Positions 1 to 5,949 of a stretch of DNA of 20,007 nt are shown in pieces (positions within the stretch are counted from its first letter, which is position 1; each line of letters starts with the position of its first letter). Origin of the DNA: JAVVFH01 sp032250585. GTDB taxonomy: Bacteria; Pseudomonadota; Gammaproteobacteria; Xanthomonadales; SZUA-36. Below the pieces are notes generated by a model that worked only from the letters and a program-made list of their open reading frames with translations, searched no databases and was not told the DNA's origin. Both the position numbers and the translations under genes were made by a program. The stretch lies in assembly GCA_032250585.1 (NCBI GenBank), contig JAVVFH010000037.1:1-20007 (forward strand), given 5' to 3'.

Positions 1-178
1 GCCTTGCACTGTCGGCTCAGGCGCACTCTGAATGTCACAGCAATAGCGGCGGGGTACACCAGCTACCGCTACCAATTTCAGTCCAGCCCGTTGCCCAGCC
101 GTACCTGTCCTGCGCCATCATCCAGGATACTGGTGTAATGTTCGGGCTGATCCGGGCAGTTCGGGCCTGGCCCGGCGC
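1..178. other. left flank, no gene assigned
   Basis: This stretch lies downstream of argD, at the window edge. A plus-strand frame is open from base 1 to a TAA at 136-138, but its translation is Arg/Ser-rich and I do not recognise it as the end of a known protein. No minus-strand frame continues convincingly beyond argD; in particular the start of argF, a common argD neighbour, is not visible. Small GC-rich inverted repeats occur at about 150-175 (a GGGCC/GGCCC type), but no T-tract follows, so a terminator cannot be claimed. Confidence 0.4.
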
Positions 179-1348
179 TCAATCGAGCGTTTCGATGAGC
201 CGGCAAATGGTGTCGACGATCTCTTCGGCCTGTTCCGCGTCGATAATCAGCGGCGGCAACAGGCGGATCACGCGGTCCCGCGTGACGTTTATCAGCAGGC
301 CGCTGTCGAGGGCAGTCTGTTTGAGGTGACTGGCCTCACGGCCCAGTTCCAGACCGATCATCAGCCCGCGGCCGCGGACTTCGCGAACGCGGGCGTCGCC
401 TTCCAGGCGTTTGCGGAAGGACCGCAGGATGTCCTGGCCGGTCTGTGCGGCGCGGTCGGGAAGGTCTTCCGCCCGCATGATATCGAGCACCGTGCAGGCG
501 GCGCGCGCGACCAGCGGGTTGCCGCCGAAAGTCGAACCGTGTTGGCCGGGAACGAAAGCCTCGGCGGCCGCGCCGCTGGCCACGCAGGCGCCGACCGGCA
601 GCCCGTTCGCAAGGGCTTTGGCTGTTGTCAGGATGTCCGGTTGTACGGCCTCGTGCTCGTACGCGTACCAAGCGCCGGTGCGACACAGTCCGCATTGGAT
701 TTCGTCGAAGATCAGCAGCCATCCCTGACGGTCGCAGATCGCTCGCAAGTCTCGCAGGTACCCGTGCTCAGGCACGCAGATACCGGCCTCGCCCTGGATC
801 GGTTCCACCAACACCGCGGCCACTTCCTTGCCGCTGCGCGCAATTTCCTCGACCGCTTGCGCATCGTTGAACGGTGCGCGGATGAAGCCACCGACCAGGG
901 GTTCGAAGCCCGCCTGCGCTTTGCGGCTGCCCGTGGCCGAGAGGGCGGCCATCGTGCGGCCGTGAAAACTGTTTTCCATGACGATGACAGCCGGGTCCGC
1001 CAGGCCGCGCTGGTGGCCGATCAGTCGCACAATTTTCAAGGCGGCCTCGATGGCTTCAGCACCTGAATTGCCGACGAAAACACGGTCCATGCCAGTGATT
1101 TTTACGAGTTGATGGGCCAACTGTTCCTGCCAGGGGATGCGCACGAGGTTGCCGGTATGGACCAGGGTGCCGGCCTGTTCGCAGATTGCACGCGCGACGC
1201 CCGGGTGAGCGTGTCCCAGCGCGCATACTCCCAGGCCACTGATGGCGTCCAGGTAGCGTTTCCCGTCCTCGTCCCAAAGCCATGCGCCTTCACCCCTTTC
1301 GAAGGCGACCGGCAAGGGCACATAGGTGTTCATCAGGTAGTTTTTCAT
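179..1348 (-). CDS. argD: acetylornithine aminotransferase (class III PLP aminotransferase)
   Basis: ArgD is a cytoplasmic PLP enzyme that converts N-acetylglutamate semialdehyde to N-acetylornithine in arginine synthesis; many ArgD proteins also act on succinyl-diaminopimelate in lysine synthesis. The product has 389 residues, normal for the family. Visible motifs are GNSGAEAIEAALK (about 93-105), which binds the PLP phosphate; SFHGRT (127-132); VEPIQGEAGI (181-190); FDEIQ with the PLP-pyridine Asp at 215; the Schiff-base Lys244 in TTAKAL; and GSTFGGNP (271-278). The ATG at 1348 has only a weak ribosome binding site but gives the usual N-terminus (LMNTYVPLPVAFERGEG). It follows rnt by 12 bp on the same strand, so the two are probably cotranscribed. 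One oddity is Cys222 where the family normally has Gly (GLCRTG rather than G-x-GRTG). Substrate preference within class III cannot be settled from sequence alone, but the overall match is strong. Confidence 0.93.
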   Translation of the reverse strand: MKNYLMNTYVPLPVAFERGEGAWLWDEDGKRYLDAISGLGVCALGHAHPGVARAICEQAGTLVHTGNLVRIPWQEQLAHQLVKITGMDRVFVGNSGAEAIEAALKIVRLIGHQRGLADPAVIVMENSFHGRTMAALSATGSRKAQAGFEPLVGGFIRAPFNDAQAVEEIARSGKEVAAVLVEPIQGEAGICVPEHGYLRDLRAICDRQGWLLIFDEIQCGLCRTGAWYAYEHEAVQPDILTTAKALANGLPVGACVASGAAAEAFVPGQHGSTFGGNPLVARAACTVLDIMRAEDLPDRAAQTGQDILRSFRKRLEGDARVREVRGRGLMIGLELGREASHLKQTALDSGLLINVTRDRVIRLLPPLIIDAEQAEEIVDTICRLIETLD

Positions 1349-1360
1349 GGCGTGATCCGG

Positions 1361-1966
1361 TCAGAACCCGGTAGCAATTTTCCAGCGGTTGACGATGGAG
1401 CAAAACAGTGCCGCGGTCTTTTCAGTATCGTAAATCGCCGAATGCGCCTCGGCCTCGTTCCAGTCGATGCCAGCCGCCTGCACGGCTCGCGATAACACCG
1501 TCTGTCCGAAAGCGAGCCCTGCCAGCGTGGCGGTGTCGAAGGAACTGAAGGGATGGAAGGGGCTGCGCTTGAAATCGGTCCGGCTGATCGCCGCATTCAG
1601 GAAGGAGAGGTCGAAAAAAGAGTTGTGTCCGACCAGAATGGCGCGCTGACAGGTGGTGTCCTTGAGTTCTTTGCGGATCGGCCGCGAAAACTGAGTTAAA
1701 GCTTCTTTCTCCGGCAGCGCGTTACGTAGTGGGCTGTCGAGCTTGATGCCGGTGATTTCCAGGGATTTCGACTCGATGTTGGCGCCGTCGAAAGGTTCCA
1801 CATTGAAGGCGATCGTATCGGCAACGAACAGACGACCGAAGTCATCCATGCGAACGATGCACGCAGCAATTTCGAGCAGAGCGTCCCGCCGCGCGTCGAA
1901 ACCACCGGTCTCGACATCCACGACGACGGGTAGAAATCCTCTGAATCGATCGGCGATGCGGGGCAT
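1361..1966 (-). CDS. rnt: ribonuclease T (DEDDh 3'-5' exonuclease)
   Basis: RNase T trims 3' ends of tRNA, 5S and 23S rRNA precursors and takes part in tRNA CCA end turnover; it works as a dimer in the cytoplasm. The product is 201 residues, against about 215 in Escherichia coli. DEDDh residues are visible: Asp17 and Glu19 in VVDVETGG, Asp119 in GHNSFFDL, and His175 with Asp180 in EAHSAIYDTEKTA. I chose the ATG at 1966 because AGGAG (complement of 1972-1976) sits 5 bases upstream and the protein then begins MPRIADRFRGFLP, as RNase T does. The same frame is open to about 2272, but that extension runs through the divergent gene and looks non-coding. It is the first gene of a probable rnt-argD unit and is divergent from the TraB/GumN gene. 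Confidence 0.93.
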   Translation of the reverse strand: MPRIADRFRGFLPVVVDVETGGFDARRDALLEIAACIVRMDDFGRLFVADTIAFNVEPFDGANIESKSLEITGIKLDSPLRNALPEKEALTQFSRPIRKELKDTTCQRAILVGHNSFFDLSFLNAAISRTDFKRSPFHPFSSFDTATLAGLAFGQTVLSRAVQAAGIDWNEAEAHSAIYDTEKTAALFCSIVNRWKIATGF

Positions 1967-1992
1967 AATAGCTCCTGTTGAATCAGCCGGGA

Positions 1993-2022
1993 AGCATAAG
2001 TGATTGGATTGGAAATTGCCAC
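1993..2022 (-). promoter_or_regulatory. candidate sigma-70 promoter for rnt-argD
   Basis: Read on the minus strand there is GTGGCA (complement of 2017-2022), an 18-base spacer, then TATGCT (complement of 1993-1998), about 27 bases before the rnt start codon. The -10 matches consensus at 5 of 6 positions and the -35 at 4 of 6. It overlaps the most upstream possible start of the divergent gene. This is a pattern match only. Confidence 0.3.
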
Positions 2023-2983
2023 GTACAGACCGCTGCGATGGCGGCCCCCCAGTCTGGCGCATTTCGTTCGCATGGCGCGGCTGTTGACCCCGCATGCCTT
2101 GTTGCTGACCGCGCTTGTTGTTTTGCTGCTGCCGGTCGATCTGGCTGCGGACGAGGACACCGCCCTTTTCTGGGCTTTGCAGCGGAAAGGTGAACCGGTC
2201 GGTTATCTGCTTGGAACCATCCACAGCGAGGACCCGAGAGTGCTCGACTTTCCGGATGAGTTCATGCGGCAATTGTCCGGCAGCGAGGTATTCGCCATGG
2301 AGATGGTGCCGGACTTGCCGACTTTGGCACGCCTGACGGAATACATGCAGTACCAGGATGGTACGACTTTGGAAAGCCGAATAGGCCCGGAACGTTACGC
2401 CAGGCTTGGCCTAGCGCTCGAGCGCTACAGAATTCCGCAAGACTGGTTGACCCGGATGAAAGTCTGGGCGGCGATGATGACGCTCAGTGTGCCCCCACCC
2501 GAAACCGGACTGTTCATGGATTTCTCACTGTCACTGCGCGCCGCCGGGGCGGGATTGCAGGTTGTCGGGCTGGAAACCCTGGAGCAGCAGCTGTCATTTC
2601 TGGAAAACATGCCGCTGGAGCAACAGATTATCTTGTTGGACGAGGCACTCGAGGAATTCGAACAGGTAGCTGAATCGCATCGCAAGATGGTTGACAGCTA
2701 CCTGCAAGGCGACGTGCGCGAACTCGAGCGCATGGTCACAGAACAGCTTGACCGACTCGAGCCGGCGGCCCGCGATTACTTCATGAAGGAGGGCATCGAG
2801 GTGCGGAACCATCGCATGCTGGAGGCAGTGTTGGAGCAGCTTGCTCAATCGCGGGTTTTTATCGCCATCGGCGCCCTGCACCTGCCTGGCGATAACGGCC
2901 TGATCGAACTGCTGCGCCGGAGCGGTTACGAGATGGTTCCGTTACCGCTGCCGCTGCCAAGCGAGCCCAATCAGGCTGAATAG
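2000..2983 (+). CDS. TraB/GumN family protein, exported
   Basis: This is a member of the TraB/PrgY/GumN family, whose fold is shared with the Tiki metalloproteases; bacterial members have no settled function. Visible hallmarks are GTIHSED near residues 72-78, a Glu in FAMEM (101), and the C-terminal block AIGALHLPGDNGLIELLRRSGY (from about 289), which together carry the conserved His and Glu positions. The start is uncertain. GTG at 2000 gives 327 residues with a long basic N-region before a hydrophobic stretch. ATG at 2072 gives about 303 residues beginning MARLLTPHALLL and looks like a conventional signal peptide ending near DLAADED. No strong ribosome binding site supports either. The ATG at 2072 would leave about 105 bp to the divergent rnt gene rather than 33. 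The gene converges on hvfX with a 17-bp gap. Periplasmic location is inferred. Confidence 0.82.
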   Translation: MIGLEIATYRPLRWRPPSLAHFVRMARLLTPHALLLTALVVLLLPVDLAADEDTALFWALQRKGEPVGYLLGTIHSEDPRVLDFPDEFMRQLSGSEVFAMEMVPDLPTLARLTEYMQYQDGTTLESRIGPERYARLGLALERYRIPQDWLTRMKVWAAMMTLSVPPPETGLFMDFSLSLRAAGAGLQVVGLETLEQQLSFLENMPLEQQIILLDEALEEFEQVAESHRKMVDSYLQGDVRELERMVTEQLDRLEPAARDYFMKEGIEVRNHRMLEAVLEQLAQSRVFIAIGALHLPGDNGLIELLRRSGYEMVPLPLPLPSEPNQAE

Positions 2984-3000
2984 CGCATCAGTGGAACCGG

Positions 3001-3660
3001 TCAGCGCCTGAGCGCGGGTGTCAGGCCGAGCGCGATCGCGATGACGAAAAACGTAGCGCCCCAGGTCCATTCCACGAAAATCGTGCTGACCCCGAGTACG
3101 GCGAATACCAGCGCTGCACTGATCCCGTCGCCAATGCGTTCATTCACGCAGTTATCGCGGCCGGTCAGTTGCAACAACAGGTGATCAAGGCTCAGTTTGC
3201 CACCGCCATGGAACACCAGAGGTAAAAGGATCACGATGAACAGCAGGGCCAACTTGAAATTTCCGCCGCCTTTGGCGGTTATCACGTAGCCTTCCCAAAG
3301 CTCCGCCAGCGAAGACCACCCGGCCGGCCAGTGCACGGCGGCGGCAGCCACCGCGGTGATCACGATCAATGAGATCGCGGCAAAGCGCGTGAACAGTCCG
3401 AGCAGAATCATCACGGCAAAGACGAGTTCGCCCCAGGTAGCCGCAAACCAGTTAAGTTCCGGCGGGATGCTGTTGAAAGGGAAAGGAAAGCCTTTTTGCC
3501 AGTCCGCCCACGGAATGTCCGCGAACCAGTTGCTGCCATTCAGTTTCGTGATGCCCGATTCCCAGAATTCCCAAAACATGATCAGCCGCAGAACCAGCGG
3601 CCAGGCATAGTCGCCACCGGCACGCAGCCGGGCGGTGAGGTTGTCGTAGAGGTCGAACAT
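3001..3660 (-). CDS. hvfX: DoxX family membrane protein of the hvf/bufferin operon
   Basis: This integral inner-membrane protein of the DoxX family is the fourth gene after the precursor peptide, MNIO and DUF2063 genes. DoxX-like proteins recur in gig/hvf/bufferin operons (gigT, hvfX); their role there is unproven and may be membrane electron transfer or export. The product is 219 residues with hydrophobic segments at about 20-36, 73-92, 94-110, 136-151, 180-196 and 199-214. The typical DoxX N-terminal region (LVLRLIMFWEFWESGITKL) is followed by a Trp-rich loop, WFADIPWADW. The ATG at 3660 is preceded by AAGGAG (complement of 3666-3671) 5 bases away, which fixes the start; an upstream in-frame extension to 3732 runs into hvfC and is rejected. 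The last two hydrophobic segments extend beyond a minimal four-helix DoxX core. It lies 46 bp downstream of hvfC. Confidence 0.88.
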   Translation of the reverse strand: MFDLYDNLTARLRAGGDYAWPLVLRLIMFWEFWESGITKLNGSNWFADIPWADWQKGFPFPFNSIPPELNWFAATWGELVFAVMILLGLFTRFAAISLIVITAVAAAAVHWPAGWSSLAELWEGYVITAKGGGNFKLALLFIVILLPLVFHGGGKLSLDHLLLQLTGRDNCVNERIGDGISAALVFAVLGVSTIFVEWTWGATFFVIAIALGLTPALRR

Positions 3661-3706
3661 AAAGGCTCCTTGGTTTTTTTCTGGATTCGCGTGTGTCGTT
3701 TTATAT

Positions 3707-4501
3707 TCAGTCGCGCCGGGTTCCAAGCACAACGTCTTTGTGTCGCAAGTCGTTCAACAACTGTATGCCGCCTGATAGCACGGCGTCGGAATTCGGGTGA
3801 CCGCTGAGCGTAACGATCTTCTCCAGCAATTGCTGACCGGTTTGCTGCCGGTTCTCTTGCAGCAGAATCAGCAATTGGTGACTGAACGCGTTCAGCTTCA
3901 TGAACTTCACGTCGTCCGAGGCGTTTCTGTAGACGAGAAGGTGGGTTGCTTCCGATGGGGGTTCTTCGGGTCGGTAATCCGGTTTGATCAGGTGCACCGG
4001 GTATTTGTACGTCAGCGGCCAGGCAAGTGGGGAAAGCACGGGTATGCCGCTCAGGAGATCACCTTCCGGATCACAGGCACACTCGCCGATTTCGCGTTCA
4101 TCCATGGACAGTGCAAGCTCTACCCACTCATAATGTGCCAGCTCGTGGAGGAAGCCGGGGTCCTCGCTGTGACCTTTGCGTTCGTCTTGCAGGTAGCGCA
4201 GGAATTCTTTGGGCAACTCTGGAAAAAGGGGCGTATGCGAATGGTGTCGGCTATAGAAATCTCGCACGATCGCGGCCCATTGCGCCTGGTCGTAGAGTTG
4301 GCGCAGCACCGGAAAGTTGTTGCCGAGAAGAGACTTGATGTTGTTGAAAAACAGATCACGGTAGATCTGCATGCGCCGGTTCTCAACGTCCACTGGTGCC
4401 GGTTGGCCATCCGGATTGCGGAGGTGGCCGGCAAAGTCCATCTGCATCCGATGCAGACGTTCAGGCGTGTTGGCGCTGCTGTTTCGTCTGGGCATGGTCA
4501 C
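3707..4501 (-). CDS. hvfC: DUF2063 (HvfC/BufC) partner protein of the MNIO enzyme
   Basis: HvfC/BufC (gigB) proteins pair with the DUF692 enzyme and are thought to recognise the precursor peptide and present it to the active site. The 264-residue product carries the DUF2063 domain in its N-terminal half, with QIYRDLFFNNIKSLLGNNFPVLRQLY (from about 45), DFYSRHHSHTPLFPELPKEFLRYL (from about 81) and LAHYEWVELALS (from about 121). The C-terminal half is a second domain with PLTYKYPVHLIKPDY and ends in a basic tail. The start is GTG at 4501 or ATG at 4495, two codons later; both lie inside hvfB, giving a 35- to 41-bp overlap that argues for translational coupling and matched synthesis of the two partners. 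AGGA precedes the GTG by about 9-10 bases. Older annotations call this domain a putative DNA-binding domain, but the operon context favours the partner role. Confidence 0.88.
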   Translation of the reverse strand: MTMPRRNSSANTPERLHRMQMDFAGHLRNPDGQPAPVDVENRRMQIYRDLFFNNIKSLLGNNFPVLRQLYDQAQWAAIVRDFYSRHHSHTPLFPELPKEFLRYLQDERKGHSEDPGFLHELAHYEWVELALSMDEREIGECACDPEGDLLSGIPVLSPLAWPLTYKYPVHLIKPDYRPEEPPSEATHLLVYRNASDDVKFMKLNAFSHQLLILLQENRQQTGQQLLEKIVTLSGHPNSDAVLSGGIQLLNDLRHKDVVLGTRRD

Positions 4502-5324
4502 GCCATTTTTCCTGGAGGCGACTGATTTTCGTTACCTCGTTCATCAGCTCGGCCACCGGCGGCAGGTTGAAATCCCGCTCCAGCAAGGTGGGGAATGCAC
4601 CGAAGAGTTCATAAGCGCGATCCAGCAAACTCCAAACGTCCGGAATGACGTCGGCGCCATGGGTATCCACGAGCAGGTCCTCCGCCTCGTTATAGTGTCC
4701 GGCGATGTGCCCGTATGCGATCCGGTGCCCCGGCAGACGTTCGAGAAAGCCGAGGGCATCGTAGCGATGGTTGACGCTGTTGACATAAATGTTATTGACG
4801 TCGAGCAACAAGTCACAGTCCGCCTCTTCAAGAATGGCGGTCAAAAACTCGATCTCGGACAGTTCGGCTCCGGGCGCGGCGTAGTAGGAAACATTTTCAA
4901 CGGCGATGCGCCGCTCCAGGGTGTCCTGCACCTCCCGGATCCTGCCGGCGACGTAATGCACGGCCTCGCTGGTAAAAGGGATCGGCATCAGGTCATAGAG
5001 ATGCCCATCGTCGGTGCAGTAACTCAGGTGCTCGCTATAGCAGCGGATTGCATGTTCATCGAGAAACTTGCGCAAGCGGTGCAAAAACGTATGGTCAAGC
5101 GGCGATGGTCCGCCGATCGACAGGGAAAGCCCGTGGCAGACGAACGGAAGCTTGTGGGTAAACTCCCGGAACGCGCGGCCATAACGGCCGCCCACACCCA
5201 TCCAGTTTTCCGGCGCAACCTCCATGAATTCCACGGGACCGAGGCCATGAGAACGAAGCGGGCTCAAAAGAGCCCGCCTCAGTCCCAGGCCGGCACCGTG
5301 GACGGGATAATTGCCGGCAATCAC
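4461..5324 (-). CDS. hvfB: DUF692 multinuclear non-heme iron oxidase (MNIO), peptide-modifying
   Basis: HvfB/BufB belongs to the DUF692 MNIO family, TIM-barrel enzymes with two or three irons that oxidise Cys in ribosomal peptides. Characterised relatives in this operon type act on EGKCG motifs to make copper-binding groups (5-thiooxazoles in bufferins, oxazolone/thioamide pairs for Haemophilus HvfA). The product is 287 residues, normal length. Visible family blocks are FMEVAPENWMG (33-43), VCHGLSLSIGG (62-72), CYSEHLSY (95-102), VENVSYY (142-148), DVNNIYVNSVNH (175-186), GHIAGHY (205-211) and DTHG (220-223), which hold the His/Glu/Asn/Asp iron ligands of the family. The start is a GTG at 5324 with no strong ribosome binding site; the frame is closed upstream by a TAA that is also the hvfA stop codon, so the true start must be nearby. 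It lies 39 bp after hvfA and overlaps hvfC at its 3' end. Confidence 0.93.
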   Translation of the reverse strand: MIAGNYPVHGAGLGLRRALLSPLRSHGLGPVEFMEVAPENWMGVGGRYGRAFREFTHKLPFVCHGLSLSIGGPSPLDHTFLHRLRKFLDEHAIRCYSEHLSYCTDDGHLYDLMPIPFTSEAVHYVAGRIREVQDTLERRIAVENVSYYAAPGAELSEIEFLTAILEEADCDLLLDVNNIYVNSVNHRYDALGFLERLPGHRIAYGHIAGHYNEAEDLLVDTHGADVIPDVWSLLDRAYELFGAFPTLLERDFNLPPVAELMNEVTKISRLQEKWRDHAQTKQQRQHA

Positions 5325-5363
5325 AGGGCTTGACCCGTGTGGAAAAAACGTGACATTACAGCC

Positions 5364-5672
5364 TTAGCTGTTGCCGCCGCATTTGCCTTCGCCACACTTG
5401 CCTTCTTCGCCCTTGTCTTCACCACAAGAGCCTTCTTCGCCCTTGTCTTCACCACAAGAGCCTTCTTCGCCCTTGTCACCGCCGCACTTGCCTTCGCCAC
5501 ACTTGCCTTCTTCGCCGGCCTTGTCGCCAGCGAGCATGTAGCCGGTATCGAGTTCAGCAGCTTCGAAAGGATTGCTGTCGGCGACTGCGATCGTGGCGGC
5601 AGCCATGGAAGAAACGAATGCGACGCCGATTGCGGCGGCTACGGGTTTGTTGATCATCGATTTATCAGCCAT
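5364..5672 (-). CDS. hvfA: secreted Cys-rich precursor peptide, bufferin/HvfA type
   Basis: This is a 102-residue precursor of a modified metal-binding peptide. Residues 1-31 form a signal peptide (basic start, hydrophobic 11-31, likely cut after AVA). It is followed by the family-typical NPF...L..GYMLA segment (34-48) and then a low-complexity Gly/Glu/Lys core. The core has six Cys, at 58, 63, 73, 83, 93 and 98, and there are no others. Four lie in EGKCG, the known MNIO target motif, and the central two in EGSCG. In relatives such motifs are oxidised and the product binds copper in the periplasm; transfer of that role here is inference. The ATG at 5672 has GGAGG (complement of 5682-5686) 9 bases upstream. 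An in-frame ATG at 5735 lacks a ribosome binding site and would bury the signal peptide, so I reject it. It is the first gene of the operon with hvfB, hvfC and hvfX. Confidence 0.92.
   Translation of the reverse strand: MADKSMINKPVAAAIGVAFVSSMAAATIAVADSNPFEAAELDTGYMLAGDKAGEEGKCGEGKCGGDKGEEGSCGEDKGEEGSCGEDKGEEGKCGEGKCGGNS
5374..5516. repeat. tandem and flanking direct repeats in the hvfA core
   Basis: A 30-bp unit occurs as two exact copies at 5401-5430 and 5431-5460, with the first 17 bases of a third copy at 5461-5477. It encodes one ten-residue EGSCG block per copy. Flanking these, a 38-bp segment at 5374-5411 recurs at 5479-5516 with a single mismatch (T versus C at the eighth position); each copy encodes a double EGKCG block. 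The whole Cys-bearing core therefore seems to have grown by duplication. All units are multiples of three, so changes in copy number would keep the frame. Confidence 0.9.
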
Positions 5673-5862
5673 TTTGAAAAACCTCCAAGTTTTAGATTGG
5701 GCTCCAAGCCCGTCATTGTTCAAATAGATCGTCATGGTGCCAGCCCGCGCTTCCGAATCTTGTCAGGAAGAAACGACCGCTACCGGCAGCGCGGCAAATA
5801 AATCCCGTTTGTCAACGAGCAAAGCCTGCGCTTCCAGTACATGTGACCGGCAACCACTAGGG

Positions 5863-5892
5863 ATTATTACACTCATCTCGTGATGGCAACAA
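5863..5892 (-). promoter_or_regulatory. candidate promoter for the hvfABCX operon
   Basis: On the minus strand TTGTTG (complement of 5887-5892) is followed by an 18-base spacer and AATAAT (complement of 5863-5868). The -10 matches consensus at 5 of 6 and the -35 at 3 of 6. Transcription would start near 5856. One copy of the direct repeat at 5877-5904 falls in the spacer and the other just upstream of the -35, as expected for a regulated promoter. Some bufferin operons elsewhere use an extracytoplasmic sigma factor; I saw no clear match to such a promoter. Confidence 0.33.
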
Positions 5893-5904
5893 ATACTCGT
5901 GATG
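5877..5904. repeat. direct repeat CTCGTGATG, candidate operator
   Basis: The 9-mer CTCGTGATG occurs at 5877-5885 and 5896-5904, 19 bp apart (nearly two helical turns). The core CGTGAT appears a third time at 5906-5911. The pair brackets the candidate -35 box of the hvfA promoter. This spacing could suit a dimeric regulator binding one DNA face; no regulator gene is in the window. Confidence 0.4.
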
Positions 5905-5949
5905 CCGTGATCGGGTTTTGCGTTAAAGCAGGGCGTTTTGTTTGCGCAC

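Larger units (their letters stand above)
5673..5949. other. intergenic region upstream of hvfA, downstream of nth
   Basis: This is the longest gene-free stretch in the window (277 bp). It contains a candidate promoter and repeated CGTGAT elements at about 5863-5911 (listed separately) and an isolated TTGACA-like box (complement of 5810-5815) without a good -10. There is no clear intrinsic terminator for nth. If the upstream promoter is real, the hvfA mRNA has a leader of roughly 180 bases. I see no small gene here with a credible ribosome binding site. Confidence 0.5.

Noticed and set aside
5343..5371. Attenuator between hvfA and hvfB (ACAGC/GCTGT hairpin plus T6)
   Set aside because: The stem is only 5 bp, begins within the hvfA stop region, and the T-tract is 9 bases away from it.
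5374..5516. CRISPR-like or regulatory repeat array
   Set aside because: The repeats are in frame inside hvfA, have no unique spacers of constant length, and are fully explained by repeated Cys motifs.
5673..5735. Upstream ATG at 5735 for hvfA
   Set aside because: It has no ribosome binding site and would place 21 extra residues before a normal signal peptide; the ATG at 5672 has GGAGG in front.
5810..5815. TTGACA as the -35 of an hvfA promoter
   Set aside because: No acceptable -10 lies 15-19 bases downstream; the box there is GCGCTG-like.
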